From positions 4,566,698 through 4,630,697 of the forward strand of contig NC_065564.1 of the NCBI RefSeq assembly GCF_022605725.1: a stretch of 64,000 nucleotides of DNA, given 5' to 3'. The first letter of the stretch is position 1, and the number at the start of each line of letters is the position of its first letter. Positions 12,601 to 22,194 of the stretch are shown one piece after another. A program made the translations under genes and the position numbers. The notes below the pieces were generated by a model. That model was not told the DNA's origin. It saw only the letters and a list, made by a program, of their open reading frames with translations, and made no database searches. Source of the DNA: Anthonomus grandis grandis. Its lineage: Eukaryota; Arthropoda; Insecta; Coleoptera; Curculionidae.

Positions 12601-15600
12601 GGAAATCATTAATTATAACAATCTGGAAAGTTTCAAGGACCTACTCCAAAAAAAAGTCAAAATTTTGACCACTTTTGGTTTTTTTCATATGAAAAACTTT
12701 GCTTTCGGGGGACAAATTCTGTTCTATTGCATTTAGAGAGTTGATTTAAAAACTGTCAGTAAGGGAATCATTAATTGTAACAATCTGGAAAGTTTCAAGG
12801 ATCTACTCCAAAAAAAAGTCAAAATTTTGGCCACTTTTGGTTTTTTTCATATGAAAAACTTTGCTTTCGGGGGACAAATTCTGTTCTATTGCACTTAGAG
12901 AGTTGATTTAAAAACTGCCAGTAAGGAAATCACTAATTATAACAATCTGGAAAGTTTGAAGGACCTACTCCAAAAAAAAGTCAAAATTTTGACCACTTTT
13001 GGTTTTTTTCATATGAAAAACTTTGCTTTCGGGGGACAAATTCTGTTCTATTGCATTTAGAGAGTTGATTTAAAAACTGCCAGTAAGGAAATCATTAATT
13101 ATAATAATTTGGAAAGTTTCAAGGACCTATTTCAGAAAATTTCAACATTTGGGGGATTTTTGATTTTTTTCATTTAAATAAATGTGCTTCCAATATTTCT
13201 ATATCATTTTAATGACCAAAACACTTATGACCTTCCCTACTAAATAAACTCGAGCAAATTGGACTTAATCTCACATCTCATTTCTCGTAAATCCCTTCCA
13301 GAATATGATAGTGACTGGTCTAGGGGCCGACTTTGATGAAACCAGCTCAAATATAGAACACATCTGGTGCGACATAGAAACCCAAAAGTTTTACTGCGAC
13401 TTACCCGAACTGACAGTTTACTTACCGACTTCTTACTTAAAAAACCAACCGCCAGCCCCAGCAGAGTCTGTCACAGAAGAGGTGCTGGACTCTGACTTAC
13501 CTGCCGAGGACACTGAAGAAGACAGTAAGCAAACACCTCATGCAACCCCTCTCCCTTTTAAAAAGGGTTTTCATTAAATCTAGGTAAGTCCGAAGAAACC
13601 CCCGTGCCAGAAGAAGACTCTGAGGACCAGTCTTCAACAAACGCCAGCAATAAAATCGTTTTGGAAGCGTTTTTAAACAACCTCCCTAACTGCGTGAACA
13701 GGGAAATGATTGACAATGCCGCCATAGATTTCTTAGTAACTTTAAACATTAAGCACAACAGAAAAAAGCTCGTTAAAGCCTTATTTGGGGTCAATAGAAC
13801 AAGGTAAGAGCCCCACGTTACAAAAATCAGCCCACCACCTTCCCTCAACCCTTTCCAGGTTGGATTTGTTGCCTTTTTACGCTCGTTTCGTCGCAATTCT
13901 TTATCCCGCCATACCGGAGGTGGCCAACGATCTCTGCCAAATGCTCCGGCAAGATTTCAAGTATCACGTGAAGAAAAAAGACCAAATTAACATCGAGAGT
14001 AAGATTAAAGTGGTCAGGTTCATTGGGGAGCTGGTCAAGTTCAAATTGTACTCAAAAATTGAGGCTCTTTATTGTTTGAAGGTGCTATTGCACGATTTTT
14101 CGCACCATCACATCGAAATGGCTTGCAACTTGCTGGAGGTCTGCGGGAGGTTCTTGTATTGCGGTCCAGATTCCCATCAGAGGACCAAAGTTTACCTGGA
14201 ACAGATGATGAGGATTAAAACTGCCATGACTCTGGATTCCAGATACGTCACTCAGATTGGTAAGTCCTCGGGGCGCGGAGTACTTCGGGAAGTCATGTCG
14301 GTTTTCCAGAAAACGCTTACTACTACGTGAATCCCCCGGAGGTGGTAACCGTTGCGAAAAAGGAGCGTCCCATCATCCACCAATTCATCCGAAAACTCCT
14401 TTACCAAGACCTCCACAAAAACAATACGGACAAAATCATGCGTTTGATCAGGAAACTCGACTGGGCCAACGAGGAAATCGCCTCGTACGCCATCAAATGT
14501 CTAGGGGGCGCTCATAACGTTAAATATTTTAATATCAGGTGGGTGCCGAGGTTTTCTGAGGATGGTCACTTCATGGCCGAAACGTTTTTGTTTTTAGATG
14601 TTTGGCCAGTTTACTGTCGGGGCTGGTGTGCTACCAGGAGGAGGTGGGCACCAAAGTGGTCGACGGGGTGTTGGAGGACATCAGGCTGGGGATGGAGGTC
14701 AACTTGCCCAAGTTTAACCAGCGCAGGGTGGCCCAGATTAAATATCTGGGCGAGTTGTACAATTATCGGATGGTCGAGAGCGCCGATGTGTTCAAGGTAG
14801 AGTTTTTAGGTTTTTTAGTGTAACTTCTGAACCACTTAGGATATTTTAATGGTTTTTTGGGTCAGTATACAGGGATTCTTGAGGATGGATTTGAGGGTAA
14901 AAACGTCGCTATAGGTTAAGAATCTGCTTAGTTAGAGCGGTTTTGGTTGTAGCATGCTTTTTTAAAATTAATTTTCGTTTTACTTGCAAGTATTTCAGTA
15001 AGTATTTGGTCTACTGTAACAAGGTTTTCACAGGAAAAAGGGGCATTTCCTGAGAATTAATTTAATATATGAACGACTTTTGTATATAAAACCGTTAAAG
15101 TATTAAATACATTTTCATGAACCAGGGTCCAAAAGTGCTGAAAATTGAACTTTTTTATGTATTTTTAAAACATTGCGATTTTTATTAATTTGCACACATG
15201 TTTTATCATAACTCAAGAACCCCTTAAGATATTTTCGTAATTCTTTTGGGCCAGCATTGGGGCACTCCTGAAGGTGAATTTGAAGATAAAAACGTCGTCC
15301 TGGGTAAAAAATTTATTTAGTTAAAGCATTTTTTGTTGTAACATATTTTTTCTGATTAAAACATGAAGATTTTTATTCATTTGCACACATTTTTAACCAT
15401 AACTCAAGAACCACTTAAGATATTTTGTAATCCTTTTGGACCAGTATTGGGGCACTCCTGAAGATGGATTTGAAGGTAAAAACATCGTCCTGGGTTAAAA
15501 ATTTATTTAGTTAAGAGCATTTTTTGTTGTCCCATTAAAACATGAAGATTTGTATTCATTTGCACACACTTTTAACGATAATTCAAGAACCACTTAAGAT

Positions 15601-18600
15601 ATTTTTATAATTCTTTTGGATCAGCATTGGAGCACTCCTGAGGATGGATTTGAAGGTAAAAACGTCGTCCTTGGTTAAAAATTTATTTAGTTAAGAGCAT
15701 TTTTTGTTATCCCATTAAAACATGAAGATTTTTATTCATTTGCACACATTTTCAACCATAACTCGAAAACCACTTAAGATATTTTCATAATTCTTTTGCA
15801 CCAATATTAAGGGATTCGTAAGCATAGATGTGTCTCCTTTTAAATTAATTTCAAATGATTTAACTTCAGTGGCGTTAATTTCTTTAATTTAAGGTCTTAT
15901 ACTCCCTAATTTCCTTCGGGGTGTCCATGGACCCCAACGAGCCCTCCTTACTGGACCCCCCGAACCACTTATTCAGAATCAGGCTGGCCTGCGTCCTATT
16001 AGAGACCTGCGGTAATAAATTCCCCCCTCGTTAAAACTGATCGTTTTTAATTCGCATTCAATTCCCACATATATCAGGGACGTACTTCAGCAGCGGCAGC
16101 AGTAAAAAGAAACTCGACTACTACCTGATATTCTTCCAAATGTACTACTGGCACAAACGCGTGCTCTGGAAAGACTCGTTTCCGCCCACTCTGGACCACA
16201 TCGTCAAAGAAACTCTGTCGAACTTACGCCCCAAACTGAAACTATGCCAGAGCTACGAGGAAACTCAGGCGGAAGTCAATAACATCCGGTCTTCTCTGGG
16301 TATCGAGAAACTGATCGGGGAAAACTTACAGAAACCGGACGAAGACGGTCTGGATACGATCGCGGAAACCGATAACGAGGACGAGGTGTCCGAAGGGGCG
16401 ACCGGGGTGACCGACGACACCGCAACCGAAGACGATCACACCCAGGGGGAGTCTGAGGATGACCGTGGGGGCGGCGAGACCGAAACCAGCGAGGCGGCCG
16501 ACGTTTCGGAATCGTTGGCCATCCCCAAGGGGCCGAAAAGGGTCGAATGTCCCGAGGACGAGGATTTCTTGAGTGCTCTGGATAAAATGGTCTCGGAGAA
16601 TATCCAGGAACGGATGAGGGAACCGGTGAAGAGCGGCAACGTTGATATTTCCATACCGGTGGTGATGAAGAGCAATGCCAAGAAGAATTACGACCAGTTG
16701 CAGGTAAGGCATTTGGGGCAAGAGGGGAGGGTTCCCTGAGGATTGGTTTAAGGGTAAAAACGTCGCTCTAGGTTAAGAATTGATTTGGTTGTAGCAGGTT
16801 TTTCAACACTCAGATTTTTGATAAGGAAGATATTTTTTTAAAGGAACATCTTCTTTATCAACTATTCACTCTACTCCCAAAATAGACTTCTTCAATAAAA
16901 AAAAAAAAAAAAATTGTTACACACTTTTTGGAGCATAACTTAAGAACCAGTTGACATATTTTGATCATTTTTTAAACCAGCATAGGTGGATCCCTGAGGA
17001 TGAATTTGAGGACAAAAACGTCGCTCTAGGCTAGAAATTCACGTAGTTAGAGCGATTTTGGCTGCAACATATTTTTTCCTATTAAAACACTAAGATTTTT
17101 AATCATTTACACACATTTTCGAGTATAACTTAAGAACCACTCGAGATATTTTGATCATTCTTTTAAACCAGCATATGTGGATCCCTGAAGATTGATTTGA
17201 GAGTAAAAACGTCGCTCTAGGTTAAAAATGCATGTAGTTAGAGCGATTTTGGCTGTAAAATATTAAAACACTAAGATTTTTATTAGTTTGCATACATTTT
17301 TAAGTATAACTGAAGAACCACTTAAGATATCTTGATTTTTTTTTTAAACCAGCATAGTTGGATCCCTGAAGATGGATTTGAGAGTAAAAACGTCGCTCTA
17401 GGTTAAAAATTCATATAGTTAGAGCGATTTTGGCTGTAACATATTAAAACACTAAGATTTTTATTAACTTGCACACATTTTCGAGTATAACTTAAAAACC
17501 ACTTAAGATATTGTGATCATTTTTTTGAACCAGCATAGATGGATCCCTGAGGATCAATTTGAGGGTAAAAACGTCGCTCTAGCTTAAGAATCCATGTGAC
17601 CAGAGCGATTTTGGTTGTAACTAATTTTTTTACAATTAAAACGCTAATATTTTTATTTATTTGCACACATTTTCGAGTATAACTTAAGAACCACTTAAGA
17701 TATTGTGATCATTTTTTTAAACCAGCATAGATGGATCCCTGAGGATGGATTTGAAGGTAAAAACGTCGCTCTAGGTTAGGAATCCGTGTGGCTAGAGCGA
17801 TTTTGGTTGTAGCTAATTTTTTTACAATTAAAACACTAAGATTTTTATTTATTTGCACACATTTTCGACTATAACTTGAACCACTTGAGATATTTTAATA
17901 ATTCTTTTACACCATTATAGGGAGATCCCTGAGGATAGATTTGAGGGTAAAAACGTCGCTCTAGGTTAAGAATCCGTGTGGCTAGAGCGATTTTGGTTGT
18001 AGCTAATTTTTTTACAATTAAAACACTAAGATTTTTATTTATTTGCTCACATTTTCGAGTATAACTTAAGAGCCACTTGAGATATTTTAATAATTCTTTT
18101 ACAGCATTATAGGGAGATCCCCGAGGATGGATTTGAGGGTAAAAACGTCGCTCTAGGTTAGAAATTTATGTTGTTAGAGCGATTTTGGCTGTAAAATATT
18201 AAAACACTAAGATTTTTATTAGTTTGCACACATTTTCGAGTATAACTTAAGATATTGTGATCATTTTTTTAAACCAGCATAGATGGATCCCTGAGGATGG
18301 ATTTGAGGGTAAAAACGTCGCTCTAGGTTAGAAATTCATGTGGTTAAAGCGATTTTAGCTGTAACATATTAAAACACTAAGATTTTTATTAGTTTGCACA
18401 CATTTTCGAGTATAACTTAAGAACCACTTAAGATATTGTGATCATTTTTTTAAACCAGCATAGATGGATCCCTGAGGATGGATTTGAGGGTAAAAACGTC
18501 GCTCTAGGTTAGGAATCCGTGTGGCTAGAGCGATTTTGGTTGTAGCTAATTTTTTTACAATTAAAACACTAAGATTTTTATTTATTTGCTCACATTTTCG

Positions 18601-19835
18601 AGTATAACTTAAGAGCCACTTGAGATATTTTAATAATTCTTTTACACCATTATAGGGAGATCCCTGAGGATAGATTTGAGGGTAAAAACGTCGCTCTAGG
18701 TTAGAAATTTATGTTGTTAGAGCGATTTTGGCTGTAAAATATTAAAACAATAAGATTTTTATTAGTTTGCACACATTTTCGACTATAACTTAAGAACCAC
18801 TTGAGATATTTTAATAATTCTTTTACACCATTATAGGGAGATCCCTGAAGATAGATTTGAGGGTAAAAACGTCGCTCTAGGTTAGAAATTCATATTGTTA
18901 CAGCAATTTTGGTTGTAACAAATTTTTTACCATTAAAGACACTTACGATTTTTAATAGTTTGCACACATTTTTGAGTATAAATTTAAAAACCACTTGAGA
19001 TATTTTAATAATTCTTTTACATCATTATAGGTAGATCCCTGAAGATTTTTTGAGAAGATATTTTGAGAGTAACAATAGTGTTTTAAGTAAAAAAATTATA
19101 GAGATAGAGCAGTTTTCTTTCGATCATTTTTTTTTAAATTATAAAGTGTATTTCCATATTTTTTTTCCCAGGATATTTTCACTATTTTTAGGTTATTTTT
19201 TTAGGGTTTTCACATAAAGAAAGGGCATTTCTTCCCGATTAATTTCATATTAAAAGATCCGTTGTAGCTCAAAAACTTAGTTACAGGCTAAGCAAGTTAC
19301 AGGCACTTTTAGGAACCAAGACCATTTCAACACATCATTTTCAATCATTGACTCACAATTACAAGCATAACTTGAGAACCGCTTAAGATATTTTCATAAT
19401 TCCTCTACAACATCATAGAGGAAACCCTGAGGATGGATAAAAACCTCCTGAAACCCGTGTTTCCCTCTCGAATCTACTCTAGAACCTCCATTAACGTTCT
19501 AGGAACCAATTGAAAGCGAAAAAGAAAAAATCGGATTCGTCCTGATGGTGCGCAAAGGCAACAAGCAACAGTACAAACAGTTCGAGGCGGAGGTCGATTC
19601 CGAACTGGTCCAGAACCTAAAGGACCAGGAACAGGCTCAAAAAGAGGAAAAGGAGCGAGTGAAGAGGCTCACCTTGAACATCACGGAGCGTTTTGAGGAG
19701 GAGGACTACCAGGAGTCGATATCGCAACAGAGCAGGCCCGTGACTCAAAATTTAAACCGGGAGAGGAAGAAGTACCAGCACCCCAAGGGGGCTCCCGATG
19801 CGGACTTGATATTCGGACCGAAAAAAGTCAGATAA
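2635..19835 (+). CDS. Upf2: UPF2, regulator of nonsense transcripts 2 (complete, nine coding exons)
   Basis: UPF2 is the scaffold of nonsense-mediated mRNA decay. It bridges UPF3 on exon-junction complexes and the helicase UPF1 in the cytoplasm. The nine exons are 2635-3642, 13302-13524, 13584-13803, 13859-14259, 14310-14538, 14598-14796, 15894-16011, 16078-16703 and 19503-19835. Together they encode 1,118 aa, somewhat shorter than the roughly 1,240-1,270 aa of fly and human proteins because the charged N-terminus is short. Three MIF4G regions are visible: the first in exon 1 (SSLKKNTAFVKK; ELQNFEKQNIKILQTKGELS), the second in exons 3-4 (LPNCVNREMIDNAAIDF; LDLLPFYARFVAILYP; CGRFLYCGPDSH), the third in exons 5-8 (NAYYYVNPPE; GVLEDIRLGMEVN; LGELYNYRMVES). 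An acidic linker in exon 8 and the C-terminal UPF1-binding segment in exon 9 follow. All junctions are GT-AG and in frame. Introns 1, 6 and 8 are inflated by satellite arrays; the other five are 50-66 nt. Confidence 0.97.
3643..13301 (+). other. UPF2 intron 1 (9.66 kb, almost entirely satellite)
   Basis: Donor GAG|GTAAGA and acceptor CCCTTCCAG|A. About 98% of its length is the 162-bp tandem array described separately. About 110 bp of unrelated AT-rich sequence precedes the acceptor. Five of the other seven UPF2 introns are 50-66 nt, so this intron has probably expanded from a small ancestral one. Confidence 0.9.
3710..13190 (+). repeat. 162-bp satellite array, about 58 tandem copies, with higher-order units
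   Basis: The monomer contains 'cttagagagttgatttaaaa', 'gccagtaaggaaatcatt', 'caaaattttggccactt' and 'ttcgggggacaaattctg'. Unit starts are 160-162 bp apart (for example 3821, 3981, 4143, 4304). Copies differ by a few per cent in recurring variants: CAATATAAAAAACT versus CATATGAAAAACT, ACAAATTCTG versus ACCACTTCTG, GTCAGTAAGGG versus GCCAGTAAGGA. The rare variant 'tactctaaaa' occurs at 7291, 8265, 9401, 10049, 10697 and 12318. Those intervals are 6, 7, 4, 4 and 10 monomers, which shows higher-order duplication. The outermost units (3710-3840 and 13100-13190) are the most diverged. No reading frame is conserved. Confidence 0.97.
13302..13524 (+). CDS. Upf2: UPF2 exon 2: linker after MIF4G-1
   Basis: It opens with NMIVTGLGADFDE and continues into HIWCDIETQKFYCDLPELTVYLPTS, the counterpart of the 'WEDEDARNFYENL.DL' segment of human UPF2, and then an acidic, Pro/Thr-rich stretch. 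It ends one base into a codon at GACA|GTAAGC. The following 59-nt intron ends at AAATCTAG (13583). Confidence 0.92.
13584..13803 (+). CDS. Upf2: UPF2 exon 3: acidic linker and start of MIF4G-2
   Basis: After an acidic stretch it encodes KIVLEAFLNNLPNCVNRE and AAIDFLVTLN, matching the opening helices of the second MIF4G domain, then KKLVKALFGVNR. It ends two bases into a codon (ACAAG|GTAAGA). The next intron is 55 nt. Confidence 0.93.
13859..14259 (+). CDS. Upf2: UPF2 exon 4: core of MIF4G-2
   Basis: This exon carries the most conserved part of the domain: LDLLPFYARFVAILYP, FKYHVKKKDQINIESK, VRFIGELVKFKLYSK, LLHDFSHHHIEMACNLLE and LDSRYVTQI. It starts in phase 2 after CCTTTCCAG and ends at ATTG|GTAAGT. 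The next intron is 50 nt. Confidence 0.95.
14310..14538 (+). CDS. Upf2: UPF2 exon 5: start of MIF4G-3
   Basis: It encodes ENAYYYVNPPEVVTVAKKER, then FIRKLLYQDLHKNNTDKI and LIRKLDWANEEIASYAIK, typical of the opening of the third MIF4G domain that contacts UPF3. It ends AATATCAG|GTGGGT. The 59-nt intron ends at GTTTTTAG (14597). Confidence 0.94.
14598..14796 (+). CDS. Upf2: UPF2 exon 6: MIF4G-3 centre
   Basis: It encodes CLASLLSGLVCYQEEVG, VVDGVLEDIRLGMEVN, PKFNQRRVAQIKYLGELYNY and RMVESADVFK, nearly identical to animal UPF2. It ends in phase 0 at TTCAAG|GTAGAG, before a 1.1-kb repeat-filled intron. Confidence 0.95.
14830..15830 (+). repeat. About 180-bp tandem repeats in UPF2 intron 6 (same family as intron 8)
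   Basis: Five to six degenerate units carry 'gatggatttgaaggtaaaaa', 'cgtcgtcctgggttaaaaat', 'ttgcacacatttttaaccat' and 'aactcaagaaccacttaaga'. Landmark 'aaaacgtcg' or its variants fall near 14898, 15289, 15480 and 15660. The intron (14797-15893) is otherwise AT-rich and shows no coding signal. Confidence 0.85.
15894..16011 (+). CDS. Upf2: UPF2 exon 7
   Basis: It encodes VLYSLISFGVSMDPNE, then LLDPPNHLFRIRLACVLLET and CG, matching the 'LYSFTSFGV...LDPPEHLFRIRLVCTILDTCG' region of human UPF2. It begins after TTTAATTTAAG and ends TGCG|GTAATA. A 66-nt intron follows. The exon lies between two blocks of the same satellite family. Confidence 0.94.
16078..16703 (+). CDS. Upf2: UPF2 exon 8: end of MIF4G-3 and acidic linker
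   Basis: It encodes GTYFSSGSSKKKLDYYLIFF and QMYYWHKRVLW, completing MIF4G-3. A low-complexity acidic stretch rich in Glu, Asp and Thr follows (roughly 90 residues), then the conserved VECPEDEDFLSALDKMVSEN, before the UPF1-binding region. It ends CTGCAG|GTAAGG in phase 0. Base composition is much more GC-rich than the flanking introns. Confidence 0.94.
16735..19440 (+). repeat. About 180-bp tandem array in UPF2 intron 8 (about 14 units)
   Basis: The unit contains 'atccctgaggatggatttga', 'gggtaaaaacgtcgctctag', 'ctagagcgattttggttgta', 'aaaacactaagatttttatt' and 'cacattttcgagtataactt'. 'aaaacgtcgct' recurs about every 172-193 bp (17017, 17207, 17388, 17568, 17761, 17952, 18143, 18315, 18493, 18683, 18865). 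A poly(A) run lies at 16898-16912. Units decay toward both intron ends. The intron spans 16704-19502. Confidence 0.93.
19503..19835 (+). CDS. Upf2: UPF2 exon 9: C-terminal UPF1-binding segment
   Basis: It opens EPIESEKEKIGFVLMVRKGN and continues KQQYKQFEAEVDSELVQNL, KEEKERVKRLTLNITERFEE and KYQHPKGAPDADLIF. These match the UPF1-binding helix-hairpin and the conserved C-terminus of animal UPF2. It starts after AACGTTCTAG and stops with TAA at 19833. Poly(A) signals AATAAA follow at 20008 and 20075. Confidence 0.96.
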   Translation, partial: EPIESEKEKIGFVLMVRKGNKQQYKQFEAEVDSELVQNLKDQEQAQKEEKERVKRLTLNITERFEEEDYQESISQQSRPVTQNLNRERKKYQHPKGAPDADLIFGPKKVR

Positions 19836-20007
19836 GTCCAATTTTGGAGTCGGTTAAAGTGGATTTTTTTTTGTTGAGGAAACTGAGAGTTCGGAAGTCG
19901 TTTTTGAGGTTATTTGTCTGTAAAGGCGAAAGGAGAGAAGGTGAATTAAAAGCTTTATTAGAGGAAGTAAACGAAAGGCTCTTTTAGTGGACTTAATTGG
20001 TTGTAAA

Positions 20008-20080
20008 AATAAAAAAAAAATGGTTTTATTGAAAAATTTGTTTTTTCTTTTAGTTTTAATTGGATACATTGTTTAATAAA
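20008..20080 (+). terminator. UPF2 candidate poly(A) signals
   Basis: AATAAA occurs at 20008-20013, inside an A-rich run, and again at 20075-20080, followed by T-rich sequence. These give a 3' UTR of about 200-270 nt. The third satellite family begins immediately afterwards. Confidence 0.5.
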
Positions 20081-20084
20081 TTTC

Positions 20085-22190
20085 CTTCTAAGGCTCAGAT
20101 TGACTTTTTTTTTATTTTAAAAGATTTTTTGGAGTGTTTTTCAGCTGCTGTTAAAAGAATGAAGAAAATCGATGTCCTAGAACCATTTTTGTCCAGGTTT
20201 TAGATGGGTAGGTCTAGGGTTCCAAGGGAAACAAAGTACCCTTGGGTAAATTGCTTTATAACTTTACCTCTAGTGCTCGGATTGAGGTGATTTAGGTTTT
20301 AGAAGATTCTTTGGAGTTTTCGGTTGCTTCTGCTATAAGAATGAAAAATATCCATGCACTGGAAGCATTTTTATCCAGGTTTTGGAAAGACAGGTCAAGA
20401 GTGTTAAGGGAACTAAGCACTCTTGGGTAAATTGATGTATAACTTTAATTCTGGTGCTGAGATTGACTTAATTTTTATTTTAAAAGATTCTTTGCGGTTT
20501 TCTTCCGCTTTTGTTAAAAGAATGAAGAGAATCCACGCATAAAAAGCATTTTTATCCAGGTTTTAGTAAAACAGATCTAGGGTGTCGAGGGAAGCTAAGC
20601 ACTCTTGGGTAAATTGATTTATAACTTTAGTTCTAGTGCTGCGATAAAGTTGGATTTTATTTTAGAAGATTATTTAGAGTTTTCTTCCGCTTTTGCTAAA
20701 AGAATGAAGAAAATCCATACACTAGAAGCATTTTTATCCAGGTTTTAGAAAAACAGGTCAAGAGTGCCAAGGAAAATTCAGTACTCTCGGATAAATTGCT
20801 TTATAATTTTACTTCTAGTGATGGGATAGAGTTGATTTTTATCTTAAAAGATTCTTTGGAATTTTCCTCTACCTCTGTTGAAAGAATGAAAGAAATCCAT
20901 GCCGTGAAAGTATTTTTATCCAGGGTTTAGATAAACGGTTTAGGGTGCCAAGAAAAATTAAGCACTCTGGGATAAATTGCTTTATAACTTTACTTCTAGT
21001 ACCGATATTCACTAGATTTTTGTTTTAAAAAATTGCTTAAGGTTTTCTTCCGCTTCTTTTTTAAGAATGAAGAAAATCCATGCACTGGAAGCATTTTTAT
21101 CCAGGTTTTAGCTAGGCAGATCTAGGGTGCGAAGGTAAATTAGGCACTCTTGGGTAAATTACTGTATATCTTTCCTTCTAATGCTCAGATTCAGTTGAGT
21201 TTTATTTTCAAAGTTACTTAGGGATATTTTGTAATTTTCCTGCAAAAATTTGGATAATCCATGTTCTGCAAGCAATTTTTATCCAGGTCTATGATGGAAA
21301 AATTGGAAATTCAAGTCTATGATGCTAGTGAAAACCAAGTACTCTTGGGTAAATTGCCTTATAACTTTAATTCTGGTGCTCATATTAAGTTTATTATTAT
21401 TTTAAAAGTTACCTTGGATAATTTTATAACTTTCTGGAAAAAATCAGGAAAATCCATGCACTACAAGCAATTTTTTATCCAGGTTTTAAAAAGTCAAGCC
21501 TATGGTTTCTAAGGAAACCAAGTACTCTTGGGTAAATTGCCTTATAACTTTAATTCCAGTGCTCAAATTGAGTTAATTTTTACATTAAAAGTTACCTTGA
21601 AATGCTTTATAATTTCTCTGGAAAAATTTGGAAAATCCAAGCAGTACAAGCATTTTTATCCAGATTTTGGAAAGTCGGGCTAGGGTGCCAAGAGAACCTA
21701 AGCATTCCTAGTTCTTTTCGTGTATAACTTTCTATCTAGTGCTTCGATTGAGTTGATTTTTATTTTACAAGTTACCTTGGATTATTCTGTAACTTTCTTG
21801 GAAATATCTGAAAAATCCATATGCTGCAAGTATTTTTTATCCAGGTTTTGAAAAGTCAAGTCTATGGTTTCTAAGGAAACCAAGTACTCTTGGGTAAATT
21901 GCCTTATAACTTTACTTCTAGTGCTCAAATTGAGTTAATTTTTACATGTAAAGTTACCTTGAAATGTTTTGTAATTTCTCTGAAAAAATTTGGAAAATCC
22001 ACGCAGTACAAGCATTTTTATCCAGAATTTGGAAAGACGGGTCTAGGGTGCCAAGAGAACCTAAGCATTCATTTGCTGTATAACTTTCTATCTAGTGCTT
22101 CGATTGAGTTGATTTTTATTTAAAAAGTTACTTTGGAATTTTTCTGGAAATATCTGGAACATCCTTTGACTACAAGCATTTTTTATCCAA
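20085..22190 (+). repeat. About 180-bp intergenic tandem array, block A (about 12 units)
   Basis: The unit contains 'cactcttgggtaaattgctt', 'tataactttacttctagtgc', 'gattgagttgatttttattt' and 'gcatttttatccaggtttta'. Successive 'tatccaggtttt' landmarks are about 180-190 bp apart. Later units (from about 21260) switch to a subfamily with 'tttctaaggaaaccaagtac' and a longer spacing. Small open frames across units are not conserved in frame and do not look like genes. Confidence 0.9.
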
Positions 22191-22194
22191 TTTT

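Noticed and set aside
3710..13190. CRISPR-like array, because of the regular repeat spacing
   Set aside because: The whole 162-bp unit is repeated with no unique spacers, and the host is an animal.
16326..16721. Minus-strand frames of 131 and 81 codons opposite UPF2 exon 8
   Set aside because: These are antisense shadows of a GC-rich acidic coding stretch. The plus strand is clearly UPF2.
16735..19440. Hammerhead-like CTGAGGATGG...GTAAAAACGTC in each unit of the UPF2 intron 8 satellite
   Set aside because: CTGAGGA fits the first core box, but the second box reads GTAAAAAC instead of GAAA and no stable stem II forms, so the ribozyme core is not present.
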